Assembly (NCBI GenBank): GCA_035653615.1
Contig: DASRBN010000035.1
Span: forward strand, 186,001-250,000
DNA length: 64,000 nt
Source: Ktedonobacteraceae bacterium
GTDB taxonomy: Bacteria > Chloroflexota > Ktedonobacteria > Ktedonobacterales > Ktedonobacteraceae
Reading direction: 5' to 3'
The position numbers and the translations under genes were made by a program. Shown here in pieces: positions 16,202 through 25,465 of this stretch. A model generated the notes under the pieces. The model was not told where the DNA came from, searched no databases, and was given only the letters and a program-made list of their open reading frames with translations. How positions within the stretch are numbered: the stretch's first letter is position 1; every line of letters starts with the position of its first letter.

Positions 16202-17304
16202 CAGCGGTACTCCCTCTTGTTATTTCGCAAAAGTAGCAGGAAGAATGGGGCACCAACGAGCGCGGTGAAGATACCGACGGGCAGTACAGAAGGCGCGATG
16301 ATGACTCGTGCCAGCAAGTCGGCCAGGGTGAGAAAGATGGCCCCCCCGAGCGCAGAGGCAGGCAGCAGCAGGCGATGGCGGGGACCTAATAGCATACGCA
16401 TGGCATGGGGAGTTACCAGCCCAACAAAGCCGATTAGCCCGCTGATCGAGACGGCAGCGGCAGTCAAAAGCGAACCTACGATGATGATGATGAGTTTGGA
16501 GCGTTCTACGTGCAGGCCAAGGTTGGCGGCGCTTTCCTCGCCCAGTCCGAAGGCATCCAGCACGTTCGCGAGCAATAGCGAACAGAGTATGCCGGCAATA
16601 ATGATGGCGCCAACGATCAAGACCGGTGACCAGCTATAGACGGCGATGCCGCCTGAGAGCCAGTTGAATAAGGCTTGAATGCCAAACGCCGCATGCGGGC
16701 TGAGTTCTAGAATCAGCGTTTGAAATGCGACCAGCACCGCGTTTATAACGACGCCAGCCAGCAGCAATGTGACAACCGGCGTATAGCTGCCGACGCGAGC
16801 GATGGTATACACGAGCAGAACAGTGAACATTGCGCCAACGAATGCAAGCAAGGGAGTCAGAGGAAAGAAGGAGCCGAAAACGGTATCGAGCGGCAATACA
16901 AAGGCGATGGCAGCACCAAGAGCAGCGCCAGACGAGGTGCCGATCAAGAATGGATCGGCCAGGGGATTGCGCAGCATACCCTGGAAGAGAACGCCTGCCA
17001 CACCCAGCGCGGCTCCGACGAGCGCGGCTCCGAATACTCCCGGCATGCGTACCTGCCACACGATCACGCCCGTTGGGTACCATGGCTGCGCGAAATGGAA
17101 CAGTTGCGTGCCGTTCAGCAGCACTTCGATGATGGTACCGAGAGGAATGGGTGTTGAGCCGAAACTTATGCCTAGCAGGATGACGAAAAGCAAGATGGCG
17201 CTCAAGAGCAAGAGGAGCAATGGGGCAGGTAGCGCTCTCACGCCTCCTTGCAGTTGCTTCAGTTGAGGTTTGGGTGCCGCTATCTGGTTAATTCTCCGAG
17301 ACAT
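16198..17304 (-). CDS. ABC importer permease, FecCD/BtuC family
   Basis: Integral membrane permease of 368 residues with about ten TM segments. BtuC/FecCD signatures are visible: QVRMPGVFGAALVGAALGVAGVLFQGMLRNPLADPFLIGTSSGAALGA (given as position about 105-150) and GLIGFVGLVTPHAMRMLLGPRHRLLLP near the end. I choose ATG 17304 (MSRRINQ) because the open frame upstream to 17586 is non-coding in character and overlaps the riboswitch. The ATPase gene overlaps its stop. No substrate-binding protein is in the window. Confidence 0.9.
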   Translation of the reverse strand: MSRRINQIAAPKPQLKQLQGGVRALPAPLLLLLLSAILLFVILLGISFGSTPIPLGTIIEVLLNGTQLFHFAQPWYPTGVIVWQVRMPGVFGAALVGAALGVAGVLFQGMLRNPLADPFLIGTSSGAALGAAIAFVLPLDTVFGSFFPLTPLLAFVGAMFTVLLVYTIARVGSYTPVVTLLLAGVVINAVLVAFQTLILELSPHAAFGIQALFNWLSGGIAVYSWSPVLIVGAIIIAGILCSLLLANVLDAFGLGEESAANLGLHVERSKLIIIIVGSLLTAAAVSISGLIGFVGLVTPHAMRMLLGPRHRLLLPASALGGAIFLTLADLLARVIIAPSVLPVGIFTALVGAPFFLLLLRNNKREYRW

Positions 17305-17317
17305 GATGACGTCCGTT

Positions 17318-17463
17318 GTCGACTCGCGTAGGCTGGAGGTGGGGTCAACCGGAGACGGATGCTGGCGATAGCGCGACTGCGTCGGAATTGCACCGACCTC
17401 CCTATTCTGCCTGTATATCGACACAGGCCACCCGGTGACCATTGGCAAGATAATAGTTGCCTG
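17318..17463 (-). ncRNA. Probable cobalamin riboswitch
   Basis: In the leader of the BtuC-type permease, the minus strand reads GGGAG, then GTCGGTGCAATTCCGACGC (17379-17398), then AGTCGCGC. This closely resembles the cobalamin core (GGGAA, CCGGTGAAAATCCGGC, GCGGTCCCGCC). A further stem GCCTGTGT/ATACAGGC lies upstream, as in the P3/P4 arms. The 3' B12-box (AGTCGAC segment, about 17325) is diverged. Binding of cobalamin would switch off the importer. Confidence 0.58.
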
Positions 17464-17673
17464 CAAGCAGTATACGCAGAGATGCGAGGCGATGTCAAAT
17501 ATGTTCGCTGGAAAACTGACCTTCCGTACAGTTGACAGGAAAGGCAACGAGGACGATACTACAGGACAGATATGGTTGCTGCTCAAAAAGGATGCAATAA
17601 ATTGCGCCTCTGCCTTGTTTCAGTTTTTATGATACAGCAATTCGCAATTTTCTATTGAGGGACTATCTTTTAG

Positions 17674-18306
17674 ATGGCTATTGAAAAGGATTTTTTCCGG
17701 CAGGTGATGGGTCAGTTTGCGACGGGCGTCACGGTCGCAACCACCTGTGAGCATGGTCGTGCCGCGGGCTTGACGGTGAATTCGTTCACCTCGGTATCGC
17801 TTGACCCACCGCTGGTCTTAATCTGCGTCGATTTGCGCAGCAATGTCTTGCCCCATTTTCGTGAAAGTGGCGTTTTCGCGGTGAATATTCTCACCAATCG
17901 ACAGGAAGCGCTCTCACGCTGCTTTGCCACCATGTCTGAAGAACGTTATGAGAACTTTTGTCACGCCAGCTATCACGTGGCCGCGACAGGTGCCCCTATC
18001 ATCGACGGTGTGCTGGCATTCATCGACGCGCGCATCATCGCGGAGTATCCTGGCGGAGATCACGCTATCTTTCTAGGGCAGGTGGAAGCGATGGGCACCG
18101 ATGGCGAGGTCGTATTTGCCACTGAACCTGGCAAGCGGAGTTCTACATTAACCGAATATTTGCCAAAGGGGAGCAGTGAAATAGATATCCTGGAGGCTAA
18201 AAAAGCTCGCATGCCCCTGGCCTATTATCGCGGGCAGTACCGTCACCTCTCAAGGGATTATCAACGACCTAGCCTGGCGGCCTATTATGACGAAGATTTC
18301 GAATGA
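17674..18306 (+). CDS. Flavin reductase-like FMN-binding split-barrel protein
   Basis: 210-residue flavoprotein of the HpaC/flavin-reductase-like family, which uses NAD(P)H to reduce FMN or FAD for a partner monooxygenase. The start FFRQVMGQFATGVTVATT, then GLTVNSFTSVSLDPPLVLICVD and FAVNILTNRQEALSRCFA are typical, with the flavin-binding N-S-F-T-S-V-S-L-D-P-P segment intact. DHAIFLGQVEAM gives the conserved His-Ala-Ile-Phe-Leu-Gly strand. A 45-residue tail extends past the barrel. No partner oxygenase is adjacent. The next gene overlaps its end by 20 bp. Confidence 0.88.
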   Translation: MAIEKDFFRQVMGQFATGVTVATTCEHGRAAGLTVNSFTSVSLDPPLVLICVDLRSNVLPHFRESGVFAVNILTNRQEALSRCFATMSEERYENFCHASYHVAATGAPIIDGVLAFIDARIIAEYPGGDHAIFLGQVEAMGTDGEVVFATEPGKRSSTLTEYLPKGSSEIDILEAKKARMPLAYYRGQYRHLSRDYQRPSLAAYYDEDFE

Positions 18307-18922
18307 CGAGCAGGGAGTAAAGCGGGCAGAGGCTATCGGCGCATTGCAGGAGCGCATTCGTGCCTGCAGGCTCTGCCAGGAGCGTGGCTATATTCGCGAG
18401 GCCCATCCTATTGTCAGTGGGCGAGCAAGCGACCGTATTCTGGTGATTGGACAGGCGCCCGGCCATCGTTCTATTGCCAAAGACCTTCCATTCAGCGGGC
18501 CGGGAGGCCGCATTTTGCAGAAATGGCTTGAGCAAGCGGGCTTTCCGCCCGGCTACCTGCACGATCACACATATCTCAGTTCGCTCACGCGCTGCGACCC
18601 CGGACGTAACCCGCGCGGCAATGGAGACCGCCGTCCTTCCCCACAAGAAGTCGCCCTCTGCCGGCCATTTCTGGATGCGGAATTAGAGCTGCTACACCCA
18701 AAGGTTGTGTTGCTCGTAGGAACAATGGCTATCGAGACATTTTTCGGTAAAGGACGGCTGGAAGACATCATCGGCACGTTCAAGGAACGAGATGGAATGC
18801 TATTCTTGCCGCTGCCTCATCCTTCCGGCGTAAGCAGGTGGCTAAATGAGCCGGAACATATGGAATTGTTGAGGAAAGCCTTGCGGATTCTGGCCGAGTG
18901 GCGGGTAAAGTATGAGCTATGA
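18287..18922 (+). CDS. Uracil-DNA glycosylase family protein, Fe-S type (family 4/5-like)
   Basis: DNA-repair glycosylase of 211 residues that removes uracil from DNA. Motif A is GQAPGHRS (about residue 52) in place of the usual GEAPG. The C-terminal His motif is PLPHPSGVSRWLN. A CxxC near residue 27 plus two later cysteines (LTRC, ALC) could ligate the [4Fe-4S] cluster found in families 4 and 5. The ATG overlaps the flavin reductase end by 20 bp, so the two are probably co-translated. Which family it belongs to is uncertain. Confidence 0.82.
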   Translation: MTKISNDEQGVKRAEAIGALQERIRACRLCQERGYIREAHPIVSGRASDRILVIGQAPGHRSIAKDLPFSGPGGRILQKWLEQAGFPPGYLHDHTYLSSLTRCDPGRNPRGNGDRRPSPQEVALCRPFLDAELELLHPKVVLLVGTMAIETFFGKGRLEDIIGTFKERDGMLFLPLPHPSGVSRWLNEPEHMELLRKALRILAEWRVKYEL

Positions 18923-19026
18923 GGCATGAACTCTACATGATAATCTACGGCCGCATTTGGGTTTCATATTCTGGCACCGCGGGAAAATTTGTAGGCAATG
19001 GGTATAGAGTCATTAACCTTGATCGA

Positions 19027-19068
19027 GAAACACATCAGTTAGCTTTACCGGGTTAACTGGTGTGTTTC
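19027..19068. terminator. Hairpin at the convergent ends of the UDG and SufU genes
   Basis: Arms GAAACACATCAGTTA (19027-19041) and TAACTGGTGTGTTTC (19054-19068) pair over 15 positions with one G-U. It overlaps the last codons of sufU. There is no T-run, so termination is inferred only from position. Confidence 0.5.
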
Positions 19069-19463
19069 GTTTCTTTGGCCTTTTCGTGCATGCGATACTC
19101 ATGTACGCCTTTTTTCAGGGTGCCGAGCGCCAGAGTTGCGCAGGTTGGGCGGGTCATGACGAGTTCGCGGCCAAGTTGCTCTATGAGGTCCTCAAAGCTC
19201 ATATTTTCGACTTCTTCCGCGGTCATGCCCTGTGTGAGTTCGGTTACGTAGGATGCGGCGGCGCTGCTGATGGTGCAGCCTTCGCCCTCCCAGTTGACGG
19301 CTTCGAGCTTGCCATTCTTGTCGAAGCGAGCATGCATGGTGATGATATCGGCACACCCGGGATTGCCACCGGTGAGGCTTACATCGGCGTGCTCCAGCGG
19401 CCCGTAATTACGCGGGTTTTCATAGTGATCTACTAAAAATTCGATAGCTTCTTGCCGGTCCAT
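19053..19463 (-). CDS. sufU: Fe-S cluster assembly scaffold, SufU/IscU type
   Basis: 136-residue scaffold or zinc-dependent sulfur acceptor for cluster assembly. Ligand cysteines appear in GGNPGCADIITM, EGEGCTISSAAASYV and MTRPTCATLALGTLKKG, the three-Cys pattern of SufU, with Asp after the first Cys. The start is ATG 19463 behind GGAGGG. The in-frame extension to 19526 lacks a ribosome-binding site. The usual sufBCDS genes are not adjacent. A sulfurtransferase gene lies upstream on the same strand. Confidence 0.9.
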   Translation of the reverse strand: MDRQEAIEFLVDHYENPRNYGPLEHADVSLTGGNPGCADIITMHARFDKNGKLEAVNWEGEGCTISSAAASYVTELTQGMTAEEVENMSFEDLIEQLGRELVMTRPTCATLALGTLKKGVHEYRMHEKAKETKHTS

Positions 19464-19562
19464 ACTAATTTTTCCCTCCGGGGACTTGATGAGTTGTATT
19501 GGGTATAATGATGTATCTTCACCCATACATTTTGACCAATGTATCGATATATGAAACGACGA

Positions 19563-19608
19563 GGCCGATCAATCGGCCCCTACGGCACGGGGTCGATTCA
19601 TCGGCCGC
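19563..19608. repeat. Dispersed repeat, family B, copy 1
   Basis: GGCCGATCAATCGGCCCC-TACGGCAC-GGGGTCGATTCATCGGCC is an imperfect inverted repeat related to those at 30578-30623 and 48261-48329. It lies between sufU and the sulfurtransferase. Confidence 0.65.
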
Positions 19609-19656
19609 TTGCTGGACTGTGTTGTGAAAGTTCATCATCGGCTCCGACGGGATTCA

Positions 19657-20541
19657 TTACGGTTTCTCGATGGGGGCGCGTACAAGGTTGCCCCATTCTG
19701 TCCAGGAGCCGTCATAATTACGGACACGTGGATAGCCGAGTAGACGAGTCAGAACGAACCAGGTATGCGCGGAACGCTCGCCAATACGACAATAAGAGAC
19801 GACATCATTTTCGGGTTTGATATCCTTACCGCCGTAGATCTGGCGCAGTTCCTCCGCTGACTTGAAGGTGCCGTCAGAATTGGCGGCGGTGGCCCAGGGT
19901 ATGTTTTTGGCAGTGGGAATATGACCGCCGCGCTGCGCTCCTTCCTGCGGATAGTTCACCATGTGCAGTAGTTCGCCGGTATATTCCTGTGGGGAGCGTA
20001 CGTCGATCAGACGACGATTGGGGTCATGCAATCCCATCATGACATCGTCGCGGAAAGCACGTATTGATTCATCCACGGGCTGCGCATGATAGGTAGCGGG
20101 TGCGTAATGTGGCACTTCCTTGCTGAACGGGCGACCCTCTGCCTCCCACTTGGAGCGACCACCGTTCATGATCTTCATGTTTTTGTGACCATACATGGTG
20201 AAAAGCCAGTATGAATAGGTGGCGTACCAGTTGTTGCGATCACCATAGAGAATGATTGTCGTATCGTTGCTGATGCCCCAGCGGCTCATCAGCTTCTCGA
20301 AACCCTGCTGGTCGATGAAATCACGGCTGACCGGGTCCTGCACATCGACATGCCAGTCGAGTTTGACGGCACCTGGAATATGGCCTAATTCGTAGAGCAA
20401 TACGTCTTCATCGGCCTCGATCAGGCGGATATTGGGATCATTAAGGTGTTCTGCCACCCAACCTGTTTCTACCAGGGCCTCTGGATGAGCGTAGCCGGAT
20501 GTAGAATTCGCGCTCGATAGAGCTGCTTGTGTTTCTGCCAT
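19657..20541 (-). CDS. Thiosulfate-type sulfurtransferase, two rhodanese domains
   Basis: 294-residue tandem rhodanese. The N-terminal inactive domain contains [21 protein letters not shown], and the C-terminal domain carries the active loop C-R-I-G-E-R-S near residue 245. The R in position 2 and charged loop favour thiosulfate over 3-mercaptopyruvate (which has CGSGVT). The family end DGSWTEWG is present. The start is ATG 20541 with GGGAGGT eight bases before; the longer frame to 20667 runs into non-coding sequence. It probably supplies persulfide sulfur. SufU, 190 bp downstream, is a plausible partner. Confidence 0.9.
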   Translation of the reverse strand: MAETQAALSSANSTSGYAHPEALVETGWVAEHLNDPNIRLIEADEDVLLYELGHIPGAVKLDWHVDVQDPVSRDFIDQQGFEKLMSRWGISNDTTIILYGDRNNWYATYSYWLFTMYGHKNMKIMNGGRSKWEAEGRPFSKEVPHYAPATYHAQPVDESIRAFRDDVMMGLHDPNRRLIDVRSPQEYTGELLHMVNYPQEGAQRGGHIPTAKNIPWATAANSDGTFKSAEELRQIYGGKDIKPENDVVSYCRIGERSAHTWFVLTRLLGYPRVRNYDGSWTEWGNLVRAPIEKP

Positions 20542-20734
20542 ACTAATGACCTCCCTAAATACAATTGCCCTTGACGTTTTCGGGTTTAGCGGCTCCCGGG
20601 CGCCCACAAGGGGAGCGGCAGGAGCCAGGCGCTTTCCTGAACCCGTTGAGGGATTGAAACTGCACAAATGCGATTACCAACCTATATTCTACCTCACAGG
20701 TCGGAATTAGGCAAGCGCAAGGGAAAGTCAGGTC

Positions 20735-20800
20735 AGAGCAAGCATATGGCCCTATCCTGAATGCGCAGGCGTATCCAGGATAGGGCCATATGCTTGCTCT
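20735..20800. terminator. 25-bp perfect hairpin after the EXORDIUM/PQQ gene
   Basis: Arms 20735-20759 and 20776-20800 are perfectly complementary over 25 bp with a 16-nt loop. It lies 18 bases beyond the stop of the minus-strand gene at 20818, in the position of a terminator, though without a T-run. Confidence 0.7.
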
Positions 20801-20817
20801 GGCGAGATTTCTGCTGC

Positions 20818-22800
20818 TTAGTTTCCTAAAATCCTGAGATGGACAAAAGGTGTTGTATAGACACTACCACCCAGCTGAGTGCGCCAGGAAAGCGTTCCGG
20901 CGGTGGTATTGATCGCATAGACATAGGAGTCTTCTGAGCCAACATAAAGCAGGCTATTGGCTACTTGTGGAGATGAGAAGACTCTTCCGCCGGTCTGGTA
21001 GCGCCAGAGCAGCGAGCCGCTACTGGCATTGAGCGCATAGACAAAGTCATCGTTCGAGCCGAAGTAGATAACTCCATTGACGACGGACGGCGAGGAATAG
21101 ATGGAATCGCCCGTCGTATAGCGCCAGATGAGCGAACCATCAGCGGCGTTGAACGCGTACATGGAATTATCTCCCGAGCCGATGTAGACGATGCCGTCGC
21201 TCACTGCCGCCGAAGAATAGATAGCTCCGTTCGTCTGGTAACTCCAGAGCAGCGAGCCGGTGCTGGCATCGAGCGCGTAGAGGGTATGGTTGGTCGAGCC
21301 GACGTATACCACGCCATTTACGACGGTCGGGGCTGTAGAATAGACGTAGGTCTTTGTCTGGAAGCGCCACAACACAGAGCCATCGCCGGCGTTGAGCGCG
21401 TAGAGATAGCCATCACCTTCGCCGATGTAAATGATGTCATTGACAACGGTGGGTGAGGAGGCGGCGCCATATTGAAAACGATGCTTCCACAATAGCGAAC
21501 CGTTACCGGCATTGAGCGCGTAGAGAGAGCTGGAGGCGACATAGACGACGCCATCCTGGACAACCGGCGAGGAGGTAACAAGCTGGTTGTCAGTTTTATA
21601 GCGCCAGGCCAGTTTACCATTCAACTCGTGAACTGCATTCACATAGCCATCATCAGAGCCGAAGTAGACGACGCCGTTGGCCAGCGTGGGCGATGACCCT
21701 TGAATGCGAGGCGTTGCGTAGCACCAGCGCGTATAACCATCGTTCGTATTGAGATTACACAGGTCACCATTGTAGGTTGTCACCAGGACGGTTCCCAGCT
21801 GTCCTCGCAGGACGCATTGCCCGAAAACGTTGCTCCATTCTCGCTGCACAATGTAGAAATGGTTCTGCCAATCCACATTCGCCGTATTGTGGTTCAGGTG
21901 GATGTTGTCGAAATTCCAGGCGCAAATATCGCCTATCTCTTCGCCGTCAGCGTTATACCAGGCATTGAGCTGTGGATCGGTTACTGCTTCCATTTGCTCA
22001 TGGCTGGTGATATTAATGGCGCTGTCGGAATCGAGGCTGCCATTAGGCGCATAGGGAACGCCACAGGCCGCGAGGTCGGTGCCCGCGTATGGAATGTTGG
22101 CATAAATGACGGTTTGACCATCGACAGCGAAAGCGGAATGATAGGCGCAGTAATCGGTGAAGGCGCACGATTTCGAGCTAGCGTCGAGGCAGGAACCTTC
22201 TTTGCGCGCCGTGTAGACGAAGAAGATATGGTTCAGGCCCGCGCTCCAACCATTGACATCCATAGCGCGGACTACTTCGGCCTGAATCTGGGCATCGTTG
22301 AGGCAATTGGCAGGCATTGCCATATAGCTGCAGCCGGAGGGAGGATAGGGCGAGGTATCAACCCAGGCTGCGCCAAAGGCCGAACTGTTGACGATATGAC
22401 CCGAATCATCGTAGTACTGGGTATTGTTATCATAGAGTTCGGTGCCACCAACGTCATTGAAATAGCCCATCAATAGCCTGTTGTAGCGATTGCTTACGCG
22501 CGCGGGTGTGCCATCCTGCAATGTTGGCGGTTCCCAGAAAATCGCGTAGGTGATGGTTTGTCGCATAACCGGCCCGCCATGATATTGCACCGGAGGAGGA
22601 GCCGCGGTATCACCCTGCTTTGCTCCATGTATTTTCATCAAATGAGGAGCTGTTGTTGCCTGAATATTAGTGTGGCCCGATGGCGCGGCACCGGCGGGCC
22701 AGAGATGGGCAAAACCGGTCACTACTAGAGCCAGCATCACCAGCAAAATACCGACCGGAGCCAATACCTTAGAGATAGACAAATTTTTCACTGTAGACAT
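20818..22800 (-). CDS. Secreted EXORDIUM-like domain fused to a PQQ-type beta-propeller
   Basis: 660 residues. An N-terminal TM/signal segment (about 11-36) exports the protein. Residues 60-330 resemble the phosphate-induced/EXORDIUM domain: YHGGPVM, then the metal-site-like SHEQMEAVTDPQLNAW, with GEEIGDICAW following. Residues 340-655 are about seven PQQ-like blades of roughly 40 residues, each of the type VYALNASSGSLLWRYQTGG. Export and ligand or carbohydrate binding at the cell surface are likely. HExxxAVTDP suggests but does not prove a metalloenzyme. Many cysteines in the first domain point to disulfides. Confidence 0.82.
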   Translation of the reverse strand: MSTVKNLSISKVLAPVGILLVMLALVVTGFAHLWPAGAAPSGHTNIQATTAPHLMKIHGAKQGDTAAPPPVQYHGGPVMRQTITYAIFWEPPTLQDGTPARVSNRYNRLLMGYFNDVGGTELYDNNTQYYDDSGHIVNSSAFGAAWVDTSPYPPSGCSYMAMPANCLNDAQIQAEVVRAMDVNGWSAGLNHIFFVYTARKEGSCLDASSKSCAFTDYCAYHSAFAVDGQTVIYANIPYAGTDLAACGVPYAPNGSLDSDSAINITSHEQMEAVTDPQLNAWYNADGEEIGDICAWNFDNIHLNHNTANVDWQNHFYIVQREWSNVFGQCVLRGQLGTVLVTTYNGDLCNLNTNDGYTRWCYATPRIQGSSPTLANGVVYFGSDDGYVNAVHELNGKLAWRYKTDNQLVTSSPVVQDGVVYVASSSLYALNAGNGSLLWKHRFQYGAASSPTVVNDIIYIGEGDGYLYALNAGDGSVLWRFQTKTYVYSTAPTVVNGVVYVGSTNHTLYALDASTGSLLWSYQTNGAIYSSAAVSDGIVYIGSGDNSMYAFNAADGSLIWRYTTGDSIYSSPSVVNGVIYFGSNDDFVYALNASSGSLLWRYQTGGRVFSSPQVANSLLYVGSEDSYVYAINTTAGTLSWRTQLGGSVYTTPFVHLRILGN

Positions 22801-23213
22801 TTCTCCTTTAATTCACTTACCACATTACCCCCGCCTGCTCGATAAGTATGGTTATTCGTGCAGGACGATGCGCGAGGAGTGACCTCCTCACGGAAAGACA
22901 AGAATAGTCACCCGGATACGTTGTTTTCGGGTCCTATCCTGCTCTCTGCACATGAGTATACGAATAATGAGCTTATATGTCAATTGAAGTTTATGTATAT
23001 ATAGAAAGATTGAGCAGGATAAATATGCATAGATGAATATAAGGAGAAGATGATGTGAGAGCAGTTCAACATGCGTTGACTCTTCAATCGTCAGGTCTGG
23101 CACAGCTGAGCAGAGGGGCAGGGCATCCCCTCTGCCCCAGCTCCACAAGAGCCACATAGGCTTGTCGAATGTACGTGGCTCTGATGGCTCTGGCATGGCC
23201 TATCGCTCCTTAT
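22801..23213. other. Intergenic region with two hairpins near 23.1 kb
   Basis: No gene is seen. GCAGAGGGG/CCCCTCTGC pair at 23110-23118 and 23127-23135. AGAGCCAC/GTGGCTCT pair at 23148-23155 and 23175-23182. The latter is 30-60 bases past the stop of the minus-strand gene at 23214 and may be its terminator. The AT-rich stretch 22960-23050 is the likely promoter zone of the secreted protein gene. Confidence 0.5.
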
Positions 23214-23834
23214 TTACCACCATGGGCCGCGCCGGTACCAGTAACGACCGCCACGACGATAACCGGGCCGAAGTGCCAGGCGGAACAGGCCCAGGCTAAA
23301 GATGAAGAACGCCATTAGCAGCATAAAGAGCAGCAGGCCCCCGATTGTTGCCAGGAATAGCCCCGCTACGATCAGAATCGGCTTAATTAGCAGGAACAAT
23401 AGTAGCACGAGGAAGATCGCCCTGAACGGGCTGCGCCTTCGCACACGGCTATAGCCTGCATTTTGAGCATAAGGCGGCACACCTCGCCCGTATCCCCCGC
23501 CATAATAGGAGTTGTAGGGACGAAATCCTTGTTCGTATGCATCATCTTCAGAAGCGAATTGCTGCCGCTGGCCGGCGTTGCTCGAGAATTGCTGGTCGCC
23601 GGCGTTTGTTTCGTATGTTCCGCGATTTTCGTTTGGTATATTATCTTGCGCCCGGTAGCCAGGCGAGATGGCTGAATCAAGATAGCTTGAGGGCGGCTCA
23701 TCCTTGGGTACGCCTTCATTCTGCGGATTGCGCCGACGGTAATATGACTTCCGCGCAGCATACAGGTCATCTTCGCGGTCTCCCGCTTCCTCTCCATAGG
23801 ACTCCGGCTCAGGGACAAATTCTTGCTGACTCAT
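23214..23834 (-). CDS. Hypothetical membrane protein with Arg/Trp-rich tail
   Basis: Not recognised. 206 residues from ATG 23834 behind AAGGAG. Residues 1-110 are polar and acidic, probably disordered, with a Tyr/Gly-rich patch (YYGGGYGRGVPPYAQ). A basic RRRSPFR precedes one or two long hydrophobic segments (about 135-185). The tail is Arg/Tyr/Trp-rich (RRGGRYWYRRGPWW). It looks like an envelope protein anchored near its C-terminus. Nothing around it suggests a role. Confidence 0.7.
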   Translation of the reverse strand: MSQQEFVPEPESYGEEAGDREDDLYAARKSYYRRRNPQNEGVPKDEPPSSYLDSAISPGYRAQDNIPNENRGTYETNAGDQQFSSNAGQRQQFASEDDAYEQGFRPYNSYYGGGYGRGVPPYAQNAGYSRVRRRSPFRAIFLVLLLFLLIKPILIVAGLFLATIGGLLLFMLLMAFFIFSLGLFRLALRPGYRRGGRYWYRRGPWW

Positions 23835-23940
23835 CGTGTTTATCTCCTTGACCCGTTTTCCCAGACACCCTGGGACAACCAACAGGTCTTCTACCAGTAA
23901 TTACGTACCGGAGATATGGGGGTTACAAGCTCAGAAACAG

Positions 23941-25437
23941 CTAACGATGAGAAGGTCGCAAGGCGGCCACAATCATGGCTATGACGCTCAATGCAAAGGA
24001 TACCAGAAACGCTGTGTGAACGCCATGCAGGAACGTATTGAGCGCGGCTGGGAACTGGCTCATGCCGCCTCCATAGATGAAAACCTGCATCATTGCCGCC
24101 ATAGGCACGGCACTCAGGGCAAGCGGGAAGACAATGGCGATACTGAGCATCTGGCCGGTATTATTGAGCATGCTGAGAATGCCAGCTGCGGCCCCTCGCA
24201 TCTGGGCTCCCACGGAACTCATGATGGCGTTGGTGTTGGGTGAGACGAAGAAGCCGGAACCACCGCCCATGAGGGCCATGAAGATCGACAACAACCAGTA
24301 CGGCGTTGACGGTCCGACGGTAGATAACCCCAACAAGCCCAGGGAAGAAACGCCCAGGCCCAGCGGCGTCAGCACGCGCGAGCCTACATGATCCGATAAT
24401 CTGCCACTCAATGGGCCAACGATCATAAAAGCCGCACCAAATGGGGTCAACATGAGGCCGGCTCTCAGCGGGTCCTGTCCGTAAGGCCCTTGCAGGAAGA
24501 AGATGAGCAGGAACAGTACGGCACCACGAGCAATGCCATTAAGCAGGCCGCTCAGGTTCGCGAACAAGAAGAGACGCTCGCGGAAGAGGCGCAATTGTAC
24601 CAGTGGCTCCTTAATGCGTGGTTCAATAACGGCAAAGAGGAACAGCCCGACAATACCTATAGTGAGAATGGAGTAGGTCAGGGTCTGGCTCAGCAGCGGG
24701 AAGGCCAGCAGGCTCAGTGCCAGCAGGGTTCCGGTCAGGCCGATGGTAAGTGTAATAGCGCCTATGAAGTCGATGTGCTGGCGCCTGGCAAGGCGCACGG
24801 GCTCGCGCAGTCTCCAGAAACCCCAAATTGCTCCAAAGACAGCAAGCGGCACATTGAACAGGAAGACCCAGCGCCACGATAACTCGGTCAGCAAGCCACC
24901 AACAATCGGGCCGACCAGGAATCCTGCCGCGCCCGCAATCTGGTTGACACCGAGTCCCAGACCAACCTGCCCCTTGCGAAATGCATCGGTAACAATTGCT
25001 GTGCTGTTGGTTATCATCAGCGCCCCACCAACGCCCTGGATCACACGTCCCACTATCAGATCGCCACCATGAAACTGTGGCTGCGCGAGCCCGGATACCA
25101 GCGAACCAAGCGCGAACATGAGAAAGCCGCTATTATAGAGGCGTTTGCGTCCCCAGATATCCGCTAACCGTCCAATCACCGGAGTTAAGACCGTGGTAAT
25201 CAGCAAGTAGCCGATCAGTACCCACATGATAGTTAGAAACGAGGTCTGAAGTTCCGTTAAAATATTGGGCAATGCGATCAACAAGGCTGAACCTTGAATA
25301 GAGGCGAGCAAGGCTCCAACTGTTGTGACTGAAAGAGCCGTCCATTGATAGCCATCGCGATGGGGAATGGCTTCCTCGACAACGCCCTCTTGATTCGCGG
25401 TCACAGAAGTATCCGCGGATGAACGTGAAAAACTCAT
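23941..25437 (-). CDS. MFS multidrug exporter, DHA2 family, 14 TM
   Basis: 498-residue membrane antiporter with about fourteen hydrophobic segments. TM1 has LLASIQGSALLIALPNILTEL, a variant of the DHA2 LDxTIVNVALP signature lacking its Asp. Loop 2-3 reads GRLADIWGRKRLYNSGF. Motif C is seen as GFLVGPIVGGLL. The MarR gene lies 28 bp upstream on the same strand, so the exporter is probably under MarR control. The substrate is unknown. Confidence 0.9.
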   Translation of the reverse strand: MSFSRSSADTSVTANQEGVVEEAIPHRDGYQWTALSVTTVGALLASIQGSALLIALPNILTELQTSFLTIMWVLIGYLLITTVLTPVIGRLADIWGRKRLYNSGFLMFALGSLVSGLAQPQFHGGDLIVGRVIQGVGGALMITNSTAIVTDAFRKGQVGLGLGVNQIAGAAGFLVGPIVGGLLTELSWRWVFLFNVPLAVFGAIWGFWRLREPVRLARRQHIDFIGAITLTIGLTGTLLALSLLAFPLLSQTLTYSILTIGIVGLFLFAVIEPRIKEPLVQLRLFRERLFLFANLSGLLNGIARGAVLFLLIFFLQGPYGQDPLRAGLMLTPFGAAFMIVGPLSGRLSDHVGSRVLTPLGLGVSSLGLLGLSTVGPSTPYWLLSIFMALMGGGSGFFVSPNTNAIMSSVGAQMRGAAAGILSMLNNTGQMLSIAIVFPLALSAVPMAAMMQVFIYGGGMSQFPAALNTFLHGVHTAFLVSFALSVIAMIVAALRPSHR

Positions 25438-25465
25438 AATTATCCTTTCATGGAATTGAAGGTAT

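Noticed and set aside
17305-17586. N-terminal extension of the FecCD permease
   Set aside because: It overlaps the riboswitch-like structure, lacks a ribosome-binding site and reads as non-membrane, Ser/Arg-rich sequence unlike any FecCD start.
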